64,000 nt of DNA, from positions 63,615 to 127,614 of the forward strand of contig CAXAMN010003714.1 of the NCBI GenBank assembly GCA_963970005.1, in the 5' to 3' direction. Every line of letters starts with the position of its first letter. Position 1 is the first letter of the stretch. The position numbers were made by a program, and so were the translations under genes. The DNA comes from Durusdinium trenchii. Its lineage: Eukaryota; Sar; Dinophyceae; Suessiales; Symbiodiniaceae. The notes beneath the pieces were generated by a model. The model did no database searches, had not been told where the DNA came from, and saw nothing but the letters and a program-made list of their open reading frames with translations. Positions 44,180-54,303 of this stretch are shown here, one piece after another.

Positions 44180-47100
44180 ATGCCTGAAGAAGTGTTCAGG
44201 AGGCATCGCGGCAAATCGGCGCCGAGAGGTAGATCTCCCAACGCGAAAGCGTTGAAGAAGGCATCCAAACAGGGGGAAGCATATGTCACCCCTCCGCCCC
44301 GGGTCAAGAAAGCATCCCCCCGGTGCAAGTCTGTAGAGAAGGACCATGTCAGGCAAAGGATTTCCTTTGGAGAAAACAGAGTTCATGACATCGTGCCTGA
44401 GAACAAAGCGCCCGATCTTCGTGAAGCAGAATCCATTCTACTTGCCCTTAAGGACCCACTTTGTGTTTTGTTGCTGTCACTCCCAATATATATAGCTCAG
44501 TCATCCGTTTGCTTTGTTAGTCGACTCCAACCCCATGCATCCAGGACAAGCCTGGCCAAAAGGGGCCCAGTGAGGGTGCTTCAAGTTCAGAGGAGAAACC
44601 AAACATGTTCGCTGAGTATTGGAAGAAGTATGAATGTCCAGGGCTCTATCCAAAAGCGCCAGGGGTTTCTGGGAAGCTGAAAAAACGCAGGTTGCCACTA
44701 AAAAGAATGAGACAGTGGTGGGATAGATACCGAGTCCATGCAACCCGGGAGGAGACAGAAAGCCAGAAGAAAAGCAAGAAGAGTAAGAGCAAAGGGAAGA
44801 AGAATAAGGACAAAGATGGCAAGGCAGACAAGGGTGAGGACAAAAGAAAACATGCCCTGCCTACGACAAGTCAAAGCTCCAAGAAGAAACAAAAACCTGA
44901 GGGTGATGTGCCAGAGGAACCAGTGATTCCCAGCATCGACAGTGATGACATGGAGTCGACCGAGGCCAGCGAGGAGTCCGGTGAGGTTCCACTGGAGCCT
45001 CAAAAGAAAAAGCAGGGAAAGGAAAGCAAGAAGAAGGCAAAGAAGAGCGATAAGAAGGCAAAGAATGAAGAAGAAAAGAAGGATTGCAAGAAGGATCAGA
45101 AGGTAAAGAAAAGCGATATGAAGGAGAGCGAGAAGAAGGATGAAAAGAAGAGTGGGAAGAATGAGGAGAAGAAGGGTGAAGAGACCAGCGAGAAGAAGGA
45201 AGAAAGGAAGAGCGAGAAGAAGAAAGAAAAGAAGATCGAACAGAAGGATGAAAAGAAGAGTGATAAGAAGGAAGGCAAGAACGATAAGGATGAAAAGAAG
45301 AGTGATAAGAAGGAAAGCAAGAGCGAGAAGGATGAACAGAAGAGCAGCAAGAAGGAGGAAAGCAAGAGCGAGAAGAAGAATGCTGAAAAGAACAGGGACA
45401 AGAAAGGTGACACGAAAGAAGAAGAGGAGGAGGTGGACTCAAGTGAGACTGAAGAAGAAGAAGAAGGCTCTGATTCGGAAAGCGCTAGTGAATCGCCAGC
45501 TGATGAGCCAGCTCCCAAGAGCATCTTGAAGAAGACAACGGGGCATGAGAAAGATGATGGCAAAGAAGAAAGCTGTGACGACAGCGATGATGAGAGCAGC
45601 AGTACTGGTGAAGATGGAAGCGACAAAGAAGATGAAAGTGAAGAAGAGGAGAATGAGGATGAAGAAGAAGGAGAGGAAGGTAGCAGTGAATCAGAATCAG
45701 AAGAGAGCACAAAGGGAAAGAAAAGAAAACATGATGATTCAGATGGTTCAGATGCGGAGGAGGAGGAGCAGGAGGAGGACTCGAAAGGGAAGGGGAAGGA
45801 TATGAAGAAGAAGAAGAAAAAAGGGAAGAAGCACAGCAAGAAAGAGGAGAAGGCCAAGCGAAAAGAAGAAAAGAAAAAGAATGAATGCGAGGACAGCGAG
45901 AAGCCTTTGAAGGGGGCAGAGGAGTCGCTATCAAAGAATAGCACTACAAACCGGGCAGAGTGGCAGCAGTTTCAGCGCTGGCTGAAGAATAGCCGACGGT
46001 GTCCTGCTAAGATCGTTGCAGCTTGTAAGAGTCAGGACTGCATGGGGTTGAAAACATTATAACCTAACATTCCCAAAATCTGGCTATCAAGGTTCTTCGA
46101 TCATAGAGTTCAACCTATCAATTCCCAATTCAACTTGCTCTTATTTCAAACCGCAGGAAACTCGACGCCAGCTATTCCTGGACTTCTTGAATTCCGACAA
46201 GGACTTCAAACAGGTGGAAGCCAGGTTTGAGGCCCGGCTGATGGAGAGCCAGCGAACTCAGGTGAGGTATGGCTTTCGAAACGATCAGTGGCTCATCAAG
46301 AACCATGGGCAACGCAAAGCTGAAAAGATCATGACTAGAAAGCGGCAGTTGGGATTGAGACTCGGTGAACACATATGTTTCGGGTACCACCCACAACAAA
46401 TGTACCTCTGGATGCCCAAAGCCTCGCCAACACCACTCTGTTCCCATTATCCTGCCTCTTCCAATCCACAGCTTCCAGCGTGTCCAATCCATATGCATCC
46501 TCACGCGGTGCACCGTATAAGGACCATACCAGACCCAGAGTTTCCAGGGGAGGACGAGCACTTGTTCTTCGTCATGGTGGAATTCAACATCGATGACATC
46601 AAAGAGCTCCGTCGAGTGACCCAGATTGAACTCACCGGAACCCTGGACGCCGACGGCGTTCGGGCCTTCGTTGAGGCTACTTGTCATGATTATTCATGAT
46701 TGATCGCCTGTATTGAAATAGAATCAGAACAACACTTGAAACAACCCCATTGAGCATACCATCACATATGGTCTAACTCAGGCTGGCGGGTGCCTTGATG
46801 GGAAGCAACACCTATCCCTTGGTGAGATGGCTGGATCAAGCGGTATGAAGTCTCTGGCTGATGCAGTTGGGGGTGCGAAGCTAGGGGGAAAGAACAAGAA
46901 AGATAAACCAGACAAGACAAAGAAAGATGATGCCAAGAAGGCCACAGTTTTCCTATCTATCAGTATCTATTATCTGTCATGGATCAGGTTGAGGCTACAC
47001 AGCACTTGTGTTTCATTTGCATCAGGTTGAGGCTGAACAGCCCATCGCCAAAGCTCAATCGTTATTGCAGCGGGTCTTGAGAGATGTCAACGCCTGCAGG

Positions 47101-47620
47101 TAGCTGGGCAGCATGGTGTGCTAACTTTAGCGTTCATCGTTCATGGGGGGAAAGGGAACATTCGCGACACTGCCGTAAGGGATCACGCCTTCAAGCTTCG
47201 TCCACTGGCGCTGTCCACCGATCTCATTACGCAGCTGAAAGCGTGTGCAGTCAAGCTGCAACATTGGGCCGATGTTCTGCAGTCACGGATTTCCAAGAAG
47301 TATAATAAAAGCAAATACTATCGTGATGTGGAAGATCAGGTGAAGTGTTTGCGAAATCTCTTGTCATAGCATTACCATTTCATTTTGCGTGCATCTAAAG
47401 CATGTAAAGGTTACCATTTCATTATGCGTGCATCTAAAAGCATGGGCAGGTGGAAGAAGATTCCAAGGTGGCGAAGGACCGGATTGATTTGGCCAAAGCC
47501 CTGATCAGGGCTTCAGAGAAACCAGCGAAACAGAAAACGTCCAAAAAGGAAAAGGAAGAAAAGAAAGACCAAGCTGGTGCTGCAGAGCGTGTGTCGGGCA
47601 AGAGTCCCACTACTGCTTAG
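44180..47620 (+). CDS. gene C, E2 copy: eight-exon Lys/Glu/Ser-rich protein
   Basis: Exons: 44180-44452 (MPEEVFRRHRGKSAPRGRSP; donor AAG|GA); 44545-46020 (MFAEYWKKYECPGLYPKAPG, RMRQWWDRYR, long KKSEKK/acidic-Ser tract, NRAEWQQFQRWLKNSRRCPA; donor GCA|GC); 46157-46357 (VRYGFRNDQWLIKNHGQRKA; GA donor); 46472-46675 (VMVEFNIDDIKELRRVTQIE; GC donor); 46782-46938 (GCLDGKQHLSLGEMAG; GC donor); 47027-47099; 47180-47339 (AFKLRPLALSTDLITQLKAC); 47460-47620 (DLAKALIRASEKPAKQ, TAG). A start at ATG 44180 is chosen because E1 begins at the equivalent place. Function unknown; likely nuclear. Intact in this copy as far as read. Confidence 0.88.
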
Positions 47621-47836
47621 TTTCACTTCGTTGAAGCTTGAAGGCCTTAGAGCGCATCAAAGCCAGGGCCCATTTTTTTGGGGGGTTGAGTGCTGGACCA
47701 AGTCAGCAACATAGGTCGAACATGGACTTCCAACGGCTTACAATTTCCAATGAGTTGTAGCGGGGTGCTGCACGGTCGCATTCAACAAGTTGACAGGTTG
47801 GAGAAATCCAATTAAACTCTTGCGGGATTACCTGCA

Positions 47837-50318
47837 ATGGCATCAAAGAGCATCAAAGGCATTGAGAAAATATTGAGTCCATCCACTCAAGTTCAACTAT
47901 CCATATCAGCTGACTTTCAAAAGAAATCCACTATTGGTCTGAAACCACGCAGGCCCACATCGACATCACGATCCAGGTCTCCTCCGAAGCAGCGAGATTC
48001 CAGTGCAGGCACCTTGGCCGAACCGAGTGTGTGCACCAATCCTCTTAACCTTGCAAGTGTTTGTTCTTCGAAGTTCTTTTGGTGGCATCACCTCTATAAG
48101 TATGTGTGTTTGGAGTATGCGTGTTTGGACCTATGAGGTCATGACATCGTGAAGGCCTCCTCCCACTCGGCTCTTCGAATCTTGAAGAAGATCTGTGGTG
48201 GAGTCAGGGCCCCAAACAAGTATGAGCAACCGTTTCAAAAGCATCTCATCAACCTTGGCAACAAAAGACATCTCATCAGTCCCATCCCTTTCAACGCTTG
48301 GTTTGGTTGGAGCCACCGCCAAACATCCCAGGCCACATCCGCGAGAGATGGTTGCCGAGACGCGGCGCGATTGATTGAGGACGGTGTAGATTGCCCCTTG
48401 GCAAGACTCCTCACCAAGTGGGGAAACGGGGGTCGCGAAGAGCGATGTTTCTCCAGGCGTGTGTTTTGCCAAAAGGTGTTTCATGGTTGCAACTGTTTAC
48501 TCAAATGCCCTCAAACAGTTTTGAATGTTGATGCCAACATTGCTCGTTAACCACAGGTGGTGTAAAGATCTTTGCGCTATTCAGCCGAGCCAAATTATGG
48601 TCCCCATGAATGTTTCAAACGTCGAGGGTGAAGAGATCGAGCAGGATTACCCAGTCGCTGTTTTGTGGCCTTGGGATGTTTTAGCTGCACTATGGGAATC
48701 TGGTCAGTTTCTCAGGTGGGTCTCAGACCAGCCTTCTGAAGCCAGTGACCGCGTGGAAGAGTACTGGCGACATTGTGTCAATCTAAGCTTCTTTGACCAG
48801 CTAGACCTTCAGGAGGGTGACTTTCGGATGACTGTACCTTTGTTCTTCCATGCGGACGGCGTGAAAATATATAAGCATCAGAAAGCGTGGGTTTACTCTT
48901 ACGCAAGTGCATGCAGGAAAGGAGGCTCTTTGGAAACAAAGCTAGTCTTCTTGCTCCTTCGTGAGCAAATGATCGTGAAGAACAAGTCCCATGACAAAGT
49001 TGGTCACACTATAGGGTACGTTGTCAGAACCCTTATGACTGGAAAGTACCCCATGACAAATGTCAATGGCGAGCGCTTTGACACAAGTTCGCTGCAAGCA
49101 GCAAAGGCTGGTTTGCCATTTGCCGGAGGGTGGAGGCTTTGTTTCGCTGCCTTCAAGGGTGACTGGGAAGCCCGACAAGTAATCCACAAGAGTACACGCT
49201 TCTACAATGCAAAATACATTTGCGAGCATTGCATGGCATCACGTGAGCCCCAGTTCACTTATGGAGACTTTAGGATGAATGCCGCGTGCATGAGCAAGCG
49301 GCTCACCCATGCAGAGTATCGCATCCTTCAGGGAAACAAGCAATCCTCATGGGAATCTGTTCCCGGGTGGTGTAAGGAAAGAAACCTAGAAGAGCCTTGT
49401 CTCGAAGAAATATTTTGTTTTGTTTTTTGTTTTGGTTAACTAAAGAAGGATGACACCCATGGGTGGACCTGCGCAATCTCACCGGATCCCGGATCCCAGG
49501 ACGTCCTCCATGTGTACCATCAAGGAGTGGCATGTGTCCTGATCGCCAGCTTGGTATGCGACACGCTGGAATCCAAGTACGAAGGAATCACCCTCAAGGA
49601 GATGGACCAACGTCTTTCCCAAGAAGTTTACAAGCACTACAAAACGTGGTGCAAAGAGCGAGCCGCATACACGACTGCATGTTCACACAGGTTTTCGTTG
49701 GCAAGGTTCGGGAAGGACACATGGAGCACATATCCAGAGTTGGGATCCATATTTAAGGCAGCCGTGGTCAAATCAATGTTGTATTGGTGCTTGGATTACC
49801 TAAGAGGTGAACAACACACAAGGGGAGGAGACGAGCTCAGACCATGTACCATTTTACTCACTTCCAGTTTTTGATGGATACACACGGTCCCTTTCTGAGC
49901 AATGATGATGCTCGTAAAATGGTCCAAGCAGCACGGGATGGTTTGGTGGCCTACCAACGTCTTGCTAGCAACGACCGAAAGCGGTCAGACGGGCGGCGAA
50001 CCTTTAAAGTCATTCCCAAGTTCCACTCCATGCTGGAGCTGACCATATACGTGGAAGAGACCAAGCGCAATCCCAGGTTTCTCAAATAAGATTTGTTTCC
50101 AAAGTTTTGTTGTTTATGAGTTGGATTCACACTGGTTCACCTCAAAAACCTTTCTGACCTGAACACACCTCAGGTTCGATCACAACTACCAAGACGAGGA
50201 TCTAATGCAACAAGTGGGAAGGATTGCTTCAAGAGCACATCCAAACACTTTAGAGTCCGTCACCCTTAGCAGGTATAGGGCTCTTTTGGAACTGTTTGTG
50301 CACAAGCGCTCAGATTAA
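47837..50318 (+). CDS. gene D, E2 copy: putative DDE transposase
   Basis: Exons: 47837-~48050 (MASKSIKGIEKILSPSTQVQ, basic); ~48148-48460 (RDGCRDAARLIEDGVDCPLA); 48557-49412 (AVLWPWDVLAALWESGQFLR; PLFFHADGVKIYKHQKAWVY; FKGDWEARQVIHKSTRFYNA with CEHC 8 residues on; FTYGDFR); 49500-50076 (DVLHVYHQGVACVLIASLVC; KYEGITLKEMDQRLSQEVYK; TYPELGSIFKAAVVKSMLYW; FKVIPKFHSMLELTIYVEET); 50174-50318 (FDHNYQDEDLMQQVGRIASR, TAA). The order D...GDWxAR...CxxC...DxLHxxxQGV parallels CACTA/Plavaka and KDZ transposases; the exact catalytic Glu is not assigned. One frame slip at about 49843 (DELR/TMYHFTHF) interrupts exon 4. The last protein-coding gene before the right end. Confidence 0.75.
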
Positions 50319-50685
50319 TCTGAGCATCCGCACTCGGCAGAAGAAACCGGCAGCCATGGATGGAACGGGAATCGGCGGGAATGATGGCAAGTGATCTAGT
50401 TTTTGGGCAAAGTGTGAAGTGGGGTTGCATGTTGAGACTAAAAACCCCACATTTAGTTTTTGTGGCCACGTGAAGTGGGGTTCAAACATGGCTTCTCCAA
50501 ACTTGCGTCCACCGCGTCTAGTCACTAGATGGTCAGAGAAGCGGCGGGCACGCGCAGGGTCCACTTCAAACCTCTGAAAAAAACAGAACAAGACCAAACC
50601 CCCAGAAACACACACATGACACACATATATAAATATATTCTATTATAAAGAGATACTGTGGGTTCAAGGTCTGGGTTGCCGCTTT

Positions 50686-50905
50686 GCAACTTTCAGCGTT
50701 TGAGCACCAAACCTTAAAGCCTGCAGACCGGCTGTACTTTGCAACTTTCAGCGTTTGAGCACCAAACTTCCAGCCCAGACAGACTATACTTTGCAACTTT
50801 CAGCGTTTGGGCGCCAAACTTAAGCCTACAGTTTGCAACTTTCAGCGTTTGGGCGCCAAACTTAAGCCTATAGTTTGCAACTTTCAGCGTTTGGGCGCCA
50901 AACCT
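50686..50905 (+). repeat. five subterminal repeats at E2 right end
   Basis: Five direct copies of TTTGCAACTTTCAGCGTTTG followed by AGCACCAAAC or GGCGCCAAAC, spaced 42-52 bp; copies 3-5 include CTTAAGCCTA between them. They lie 120-340 bp from the TIR, where transposase-binding repeats are expected. 50319-50685 has no gene I can support. Confidence 0.85.
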
Positions 50906-50992
50906 TTTCTGCTGCCCACGACCATTTGACTCAAAGGCTTAAGCTTTAAGCCTTCAGTTTTACATCGCCAAGATGAGCCTTAAAACACTGCC

Positions 50993-51027
50993 AAAGGCTC
51001 AACATGTAGCACTCCTGGCTCTCTAGG
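50993..51027 (-). repeat. E2 right terminal inverted repeat
   Basis: Reverse complement reads CCTAGAGAGCCAGGAGTGCT then ACATGTTGAGCCTTT. AA target copy at 51028-51029. Just inside are AAGGCTTAAGCTTTAAGCCT (50935-50954) and further GAGCCTT motifs. Confidence 0.9.
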
Positions 51028-51065
51028 AATGGCGCCGGGCATCTTGCATCGTGACTTACGTACAT

Positions 51066-51850
51066 ACACACAAAGTTGAAAGTTGCCACCGCCACTTTAG
51101 GGTCACTTGCAGCAATTGCGCGACAGGCCAATGTCGTGGAGGAGGCTCAGAATGAAGTCAGGCGCAACTCATTCGAATCCAGCCTTCGCGCTAGCTACCA
51201 ACGTTTCTGCCCTGCCGGAGGATTGCCTTGCGTGTCTACCATGTGTCGGTGGACTGGAACTATATACAGTCCTTTTCCTTTTCGTTTCGAAGCCGCTAAA
51301 AGTCAAGGGGTTCTCTCCAGGCGGTATTTGTCGAGGAGGAGGATTCATGGCTGGACCTTGCAGGAAGCACTATGGGCGCCCGTGGCCACATGCAACTAGT
51401 TTCCCCGGTCACGGAGCTGGAGACCTTCCTCCCCAACTCTTCATATGCGAAGTCTGAGCGAAGCCAAGTTCGTGATGTATCCTGACGGTGGCGAGTCCAT
51501 TGGCCCCAGCGCACGCCCGCCGCCTTGATGTACTGTTTGTTGACGTGGACCCTGCTCATGGCGCTTGCCAGTCAACCCCGCAATCTGGGCTGCGGGATGC
51601 ATTGGTGTGCTCATTCTCCATGCCTTTGCTTTTTGGAGATTGCGCTGTGCTGACTTATAGTCCGAAAACGTCGCCAGTGGAAATATCCGCGGATGGGACA
51701 GTGCGGCGCTCGAGCTCCACTGCGCGTGGGCCCCAATATTATTGGGTTGAGCGCGAGCGTGGCAGACATCAAAGTGGCCAGACACCTGACCTGGTCTTAC
51801 TCCAGGTCATAGGCAGCGATGGCAACGCTGTTGAGTCTGGCCATTTGCAC
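51066..51850 (+). CDS. weak coding-like stretches, plus strand
   Basis: 51073-51160 reads KVATATLGSLAAIARQANVV then EEAQNEVR, followed by GC; 51398-51470 reads SPVTELETFLPNSSYAKSER; 51488-51830 reads DVLFVDVDPAHGACQSTPQS and LLFGDCAVLTYSPKTSPVEI. These look like parts of a real protein but are not recognised and splice sites were not established. Could be host exons just beyond E2 or another decayed element. Confidence 0.25.
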
Positions 51851-51889
51851 CTGCAGCGACGCCTTCCCCTCCAGCGTTGTCGAAAAGAG

Positions 51890-54303
51890 AAGGCCTTGAG
51901 AAGGTGCTGCTGGGCGAGGTTGGGTCAGGCGGGAAGTCAGGACGCCGTGTCCGTGTGTGTGTGTGTGTGTGGAAATTTCTGAGAGCCATGGTGGGAGAGC
52001 CAGCAGAGTGCGCGGTGTGGACAAGCCCAATCATCATCAACAAGTTTTCCATCTCTAAAATCTCTAAAGGGTAGCAGTAGAAGAAAGGGTGGGAGACGAT
52101 CGCGAAGGACTCTGTCTGGAGCATCTTGGTAGCGTCGAGGAAGAAGACGTTGTCGACAAAGTCCCGCGGCGTCGCCAAGAATGTGATAAGAAGCAATGTT
52201 CGCGAAAAAGAGCAACGGCACTGCGTAAAGCTGGGGCAAGTAGTGAGCCCATGGCATTGCTTGAAGACGGAGTGGCCCATTCTGAAGTACGAGGTGTTGA
52301 GGAGTGCATCGACTAACAGAGGAAGGTCGCGAAGAAAATGTGATGATGAGTCTGACAGGTGCGACGCGCGCGGCCTCTGAAGATCCGCTGAAGGCATTCA
52401 GCAACACTGAGGGCTGGGTGGTCGGTGAGTCGGTGAGGTCCAAGCACTGGAGTTGGGCGTAGCGATGGATGGGATGATAGTCGATGGTGTGGATAATGCA
52501 CGGGTGGGTGATGAAGTCGAAGAAACCGGCGATGTCGCGCTGATAGAGTGAGAGGTCGTCCATGGTGTGAAGTTGCCACGAGGCGTGGAAAACACATGAA
52601 GAATGCAGTAAATGGCCGCGGCGACAAGTCAGCTCGACAGGGCAGCGACGGTGTTGGTGTAGGACACAATCGGGCAGGCTTTGCCCCAATCGCAAGAAGG
52701 TTTGGGAAGGATGTAGGCTGAAGGAATGCGGCGATCCTAATGAAGGCCCAATTTGTAGCGAAGAGCTATACTGCAATAGGCCATTGAGCGCCATGACGTA
52801 GCGGACGGAAAGCTGGAGGGAACGAACGTCTTGCGGAGGAGGTGGTTTTTGAGAAGTGGGCGCGACAACACGGCAGTGTGTGCAACATGATCTCCAGGTC
52901 CGACCACAAAGTGCGTGGTATGCCGCTAGACAAGGGAGAGATCTTGGTGAGTCCGTCGTGGAGCGGAAGGGGCGTGAAGTGAAGGTTCTGTTGATGAAAA
53001 AGCCATTGTTGAAGAAAGAAGTGCTGCCGTTCAATGTGTCGACGCGAAAGGTTCGAAACCACACGTCGCATTATAGTGGTGTGTTTGTAGAAGTCGGTCC
53101 CGGTCGGCCAAACAGTGTCTTGAAGATTGGCGGAGGAGAGAGCAAGTGCTGGTTGAGTTGCGCAGAAGCTTGAGAGCGCCAAGGTTCATCGATGTGGAAG
53201 TGTTGGGACCAAAGAAGGTAGAGGAACTCAGTAGAAGCTTCGTGGCTGCCAAGTACTCGAGAGACATAGAATTAGAACTGTCCTTGGTATCGCTGCCCAA
53301 CCGATGAAGAAGGTGAAGAACATCGGACGCTCGAAGAAGATGAAGATCAAGAACGCATTCAGCATGATGGCGTTGTTGTCGTCGTTGATGTCGTCGAAGG
53401 CGAGCACAGCACCAACCCAAGCGAGGACTGAGTGGCAGATCCTCCCACTAATTTAATGCTGGCACTGCTATCCAGGGGAGGGACATCCAGCAGGGTCTGA
53501 CTGTAGATATACCTCCATCCGTCTGTCAACCGCATTCCAATTTTCGCGGGGGGCAGGTGTGACAGGAATGATGGGTGGGCAGAAGTGCCGTGGAGTGCGG
53601 AGTTATGGTGGAACCCGGCTGGTTGCGCAGCTGGTGCTGCGGGACAAGGTGGTCCTGGTAGAGAAGTCCATGAAGATGAGGGGTGAGGGAAGGAACGTGG
53701 GTGGGAAGAGGTGCGGAATGAAGGAGAAGGGCCCGTGGAACTGGAGCCCGGTGTGAGTGTGGGCGTGGGGGCGGTGGTGTCGTCAGCTTGCCAATCTGGC
53801 GTGAACGAGAAGCTAAGCGGCGATGCGGAGGATCTTGGCAAGCGCGCGACGCTGACTCCGAGGAGGAAGGCCTGGCTGAAAAGTCCGCGTAAGAGTGAAA
53901 GTGTGGGGGCAAAGAGGTAACATAGAATTCTTTTCTAAATGAAGAAAGATGGAACTCGTCTGATAAGTATCTGCGCGAGGATCGAGCAGCAGCAGGCCGG
54001 GAACGAGAATGAGGGCGAGTCGATGAGGCCCCGGACGAAGGAAAGGAGGTAGTCAAGAACGAAGTGCCAAATCGAGAGGTCAATGGAGCGGTTCCGGTTG
54101 ACGAAGAACAAGGAAGGGTGAAGATGTAGAGCGCGTAGACAACCGCGGATCAGGAAAGGCGGTTTGGCCTTGTAGTTCGGCAACGAGTTGTTCAGGTCCA
54201 GGCGTGAGAAGATGCGTGAGACTGAAAGTAGTGATTGCTGAAGAGCGGCGTGCAAGACCTCGAAGCTGAGTTGAAAGCGAAGAAGAGCCAAAGTCATCTC
54301 CAA
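51890..54303 (-). pseudogene. decayed retroelement with non-LTR/Penelope-type RT
   Basis: Minus-strand fragments in several frames: SLYQRDIAGFFDFITHPCII (RT-like finger), LLVDALLNTSYFRMGHSVFK, then AMGSLLAPALRSAVALFREH in the neighbouring frame and RDFVDNVFFLDATK, corresponding to GSP and the xxDD-type motif, here FVDN. Upstream to 54303 lies a basic, Ser/Pro-rich region and KAKPPFLIRGCLRALHLHPS. The pattern recalls a dinoflagellate RT family with LLxxxFFxxGxxxxxQxxGxxMGSxxAP. Second Asp of the motif is Asn, and there are many frame changes. A TG dinucleotide run sits at 51950-51970. Confidence 0.5.

Larger units (their letters stand above)
36681..51027 (+). mobile_element. E2: 14.3-kb TIR DNA transposon, copy 2
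   Basis: Termini CCTAGAGAGCC at both ends in inverted orientation (26 of 35 positions match, 18 of the first 20), flanked by AA on each side (36679-36680 and 51028-51029). Plus-strand genes in order: A 37619-42944 with B nested 39371-41601, C 44180-47620, D 47837-50318. Same plan and nearly same length as E1 (14,347 versus 14,301 bp), but clearly diverged in introns and spacers, so the two are old, independent copies. 36732-37618 has only AAGGCTTA-type motifs and no clear gene. Gene D is nearly intact with one frameshift. Confidence 0.92.

Noticed and set aside
45096..45944. 282-codon minus-strand Ser-rich open frame
   Set aside because: Antisense of the charged gene C exon in E2; no conservation with the E1 antisense frame beyond composition.
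50686..50905. Direct repeats with similar spacers, CRISPR-like at first sight
   Set aside because: Eukaryotic context, irregular spacing, spacers related to one another, and position next to a TIR; better explained as transposon subterminal repeats.
51807..53064. 375-codon minus-strand open frame as an intact gene
   Set aside because: RT motifs needed from at least two other frames show it is a decayed retroelement; the end is a TG-repeat-encoded His/Thr run.
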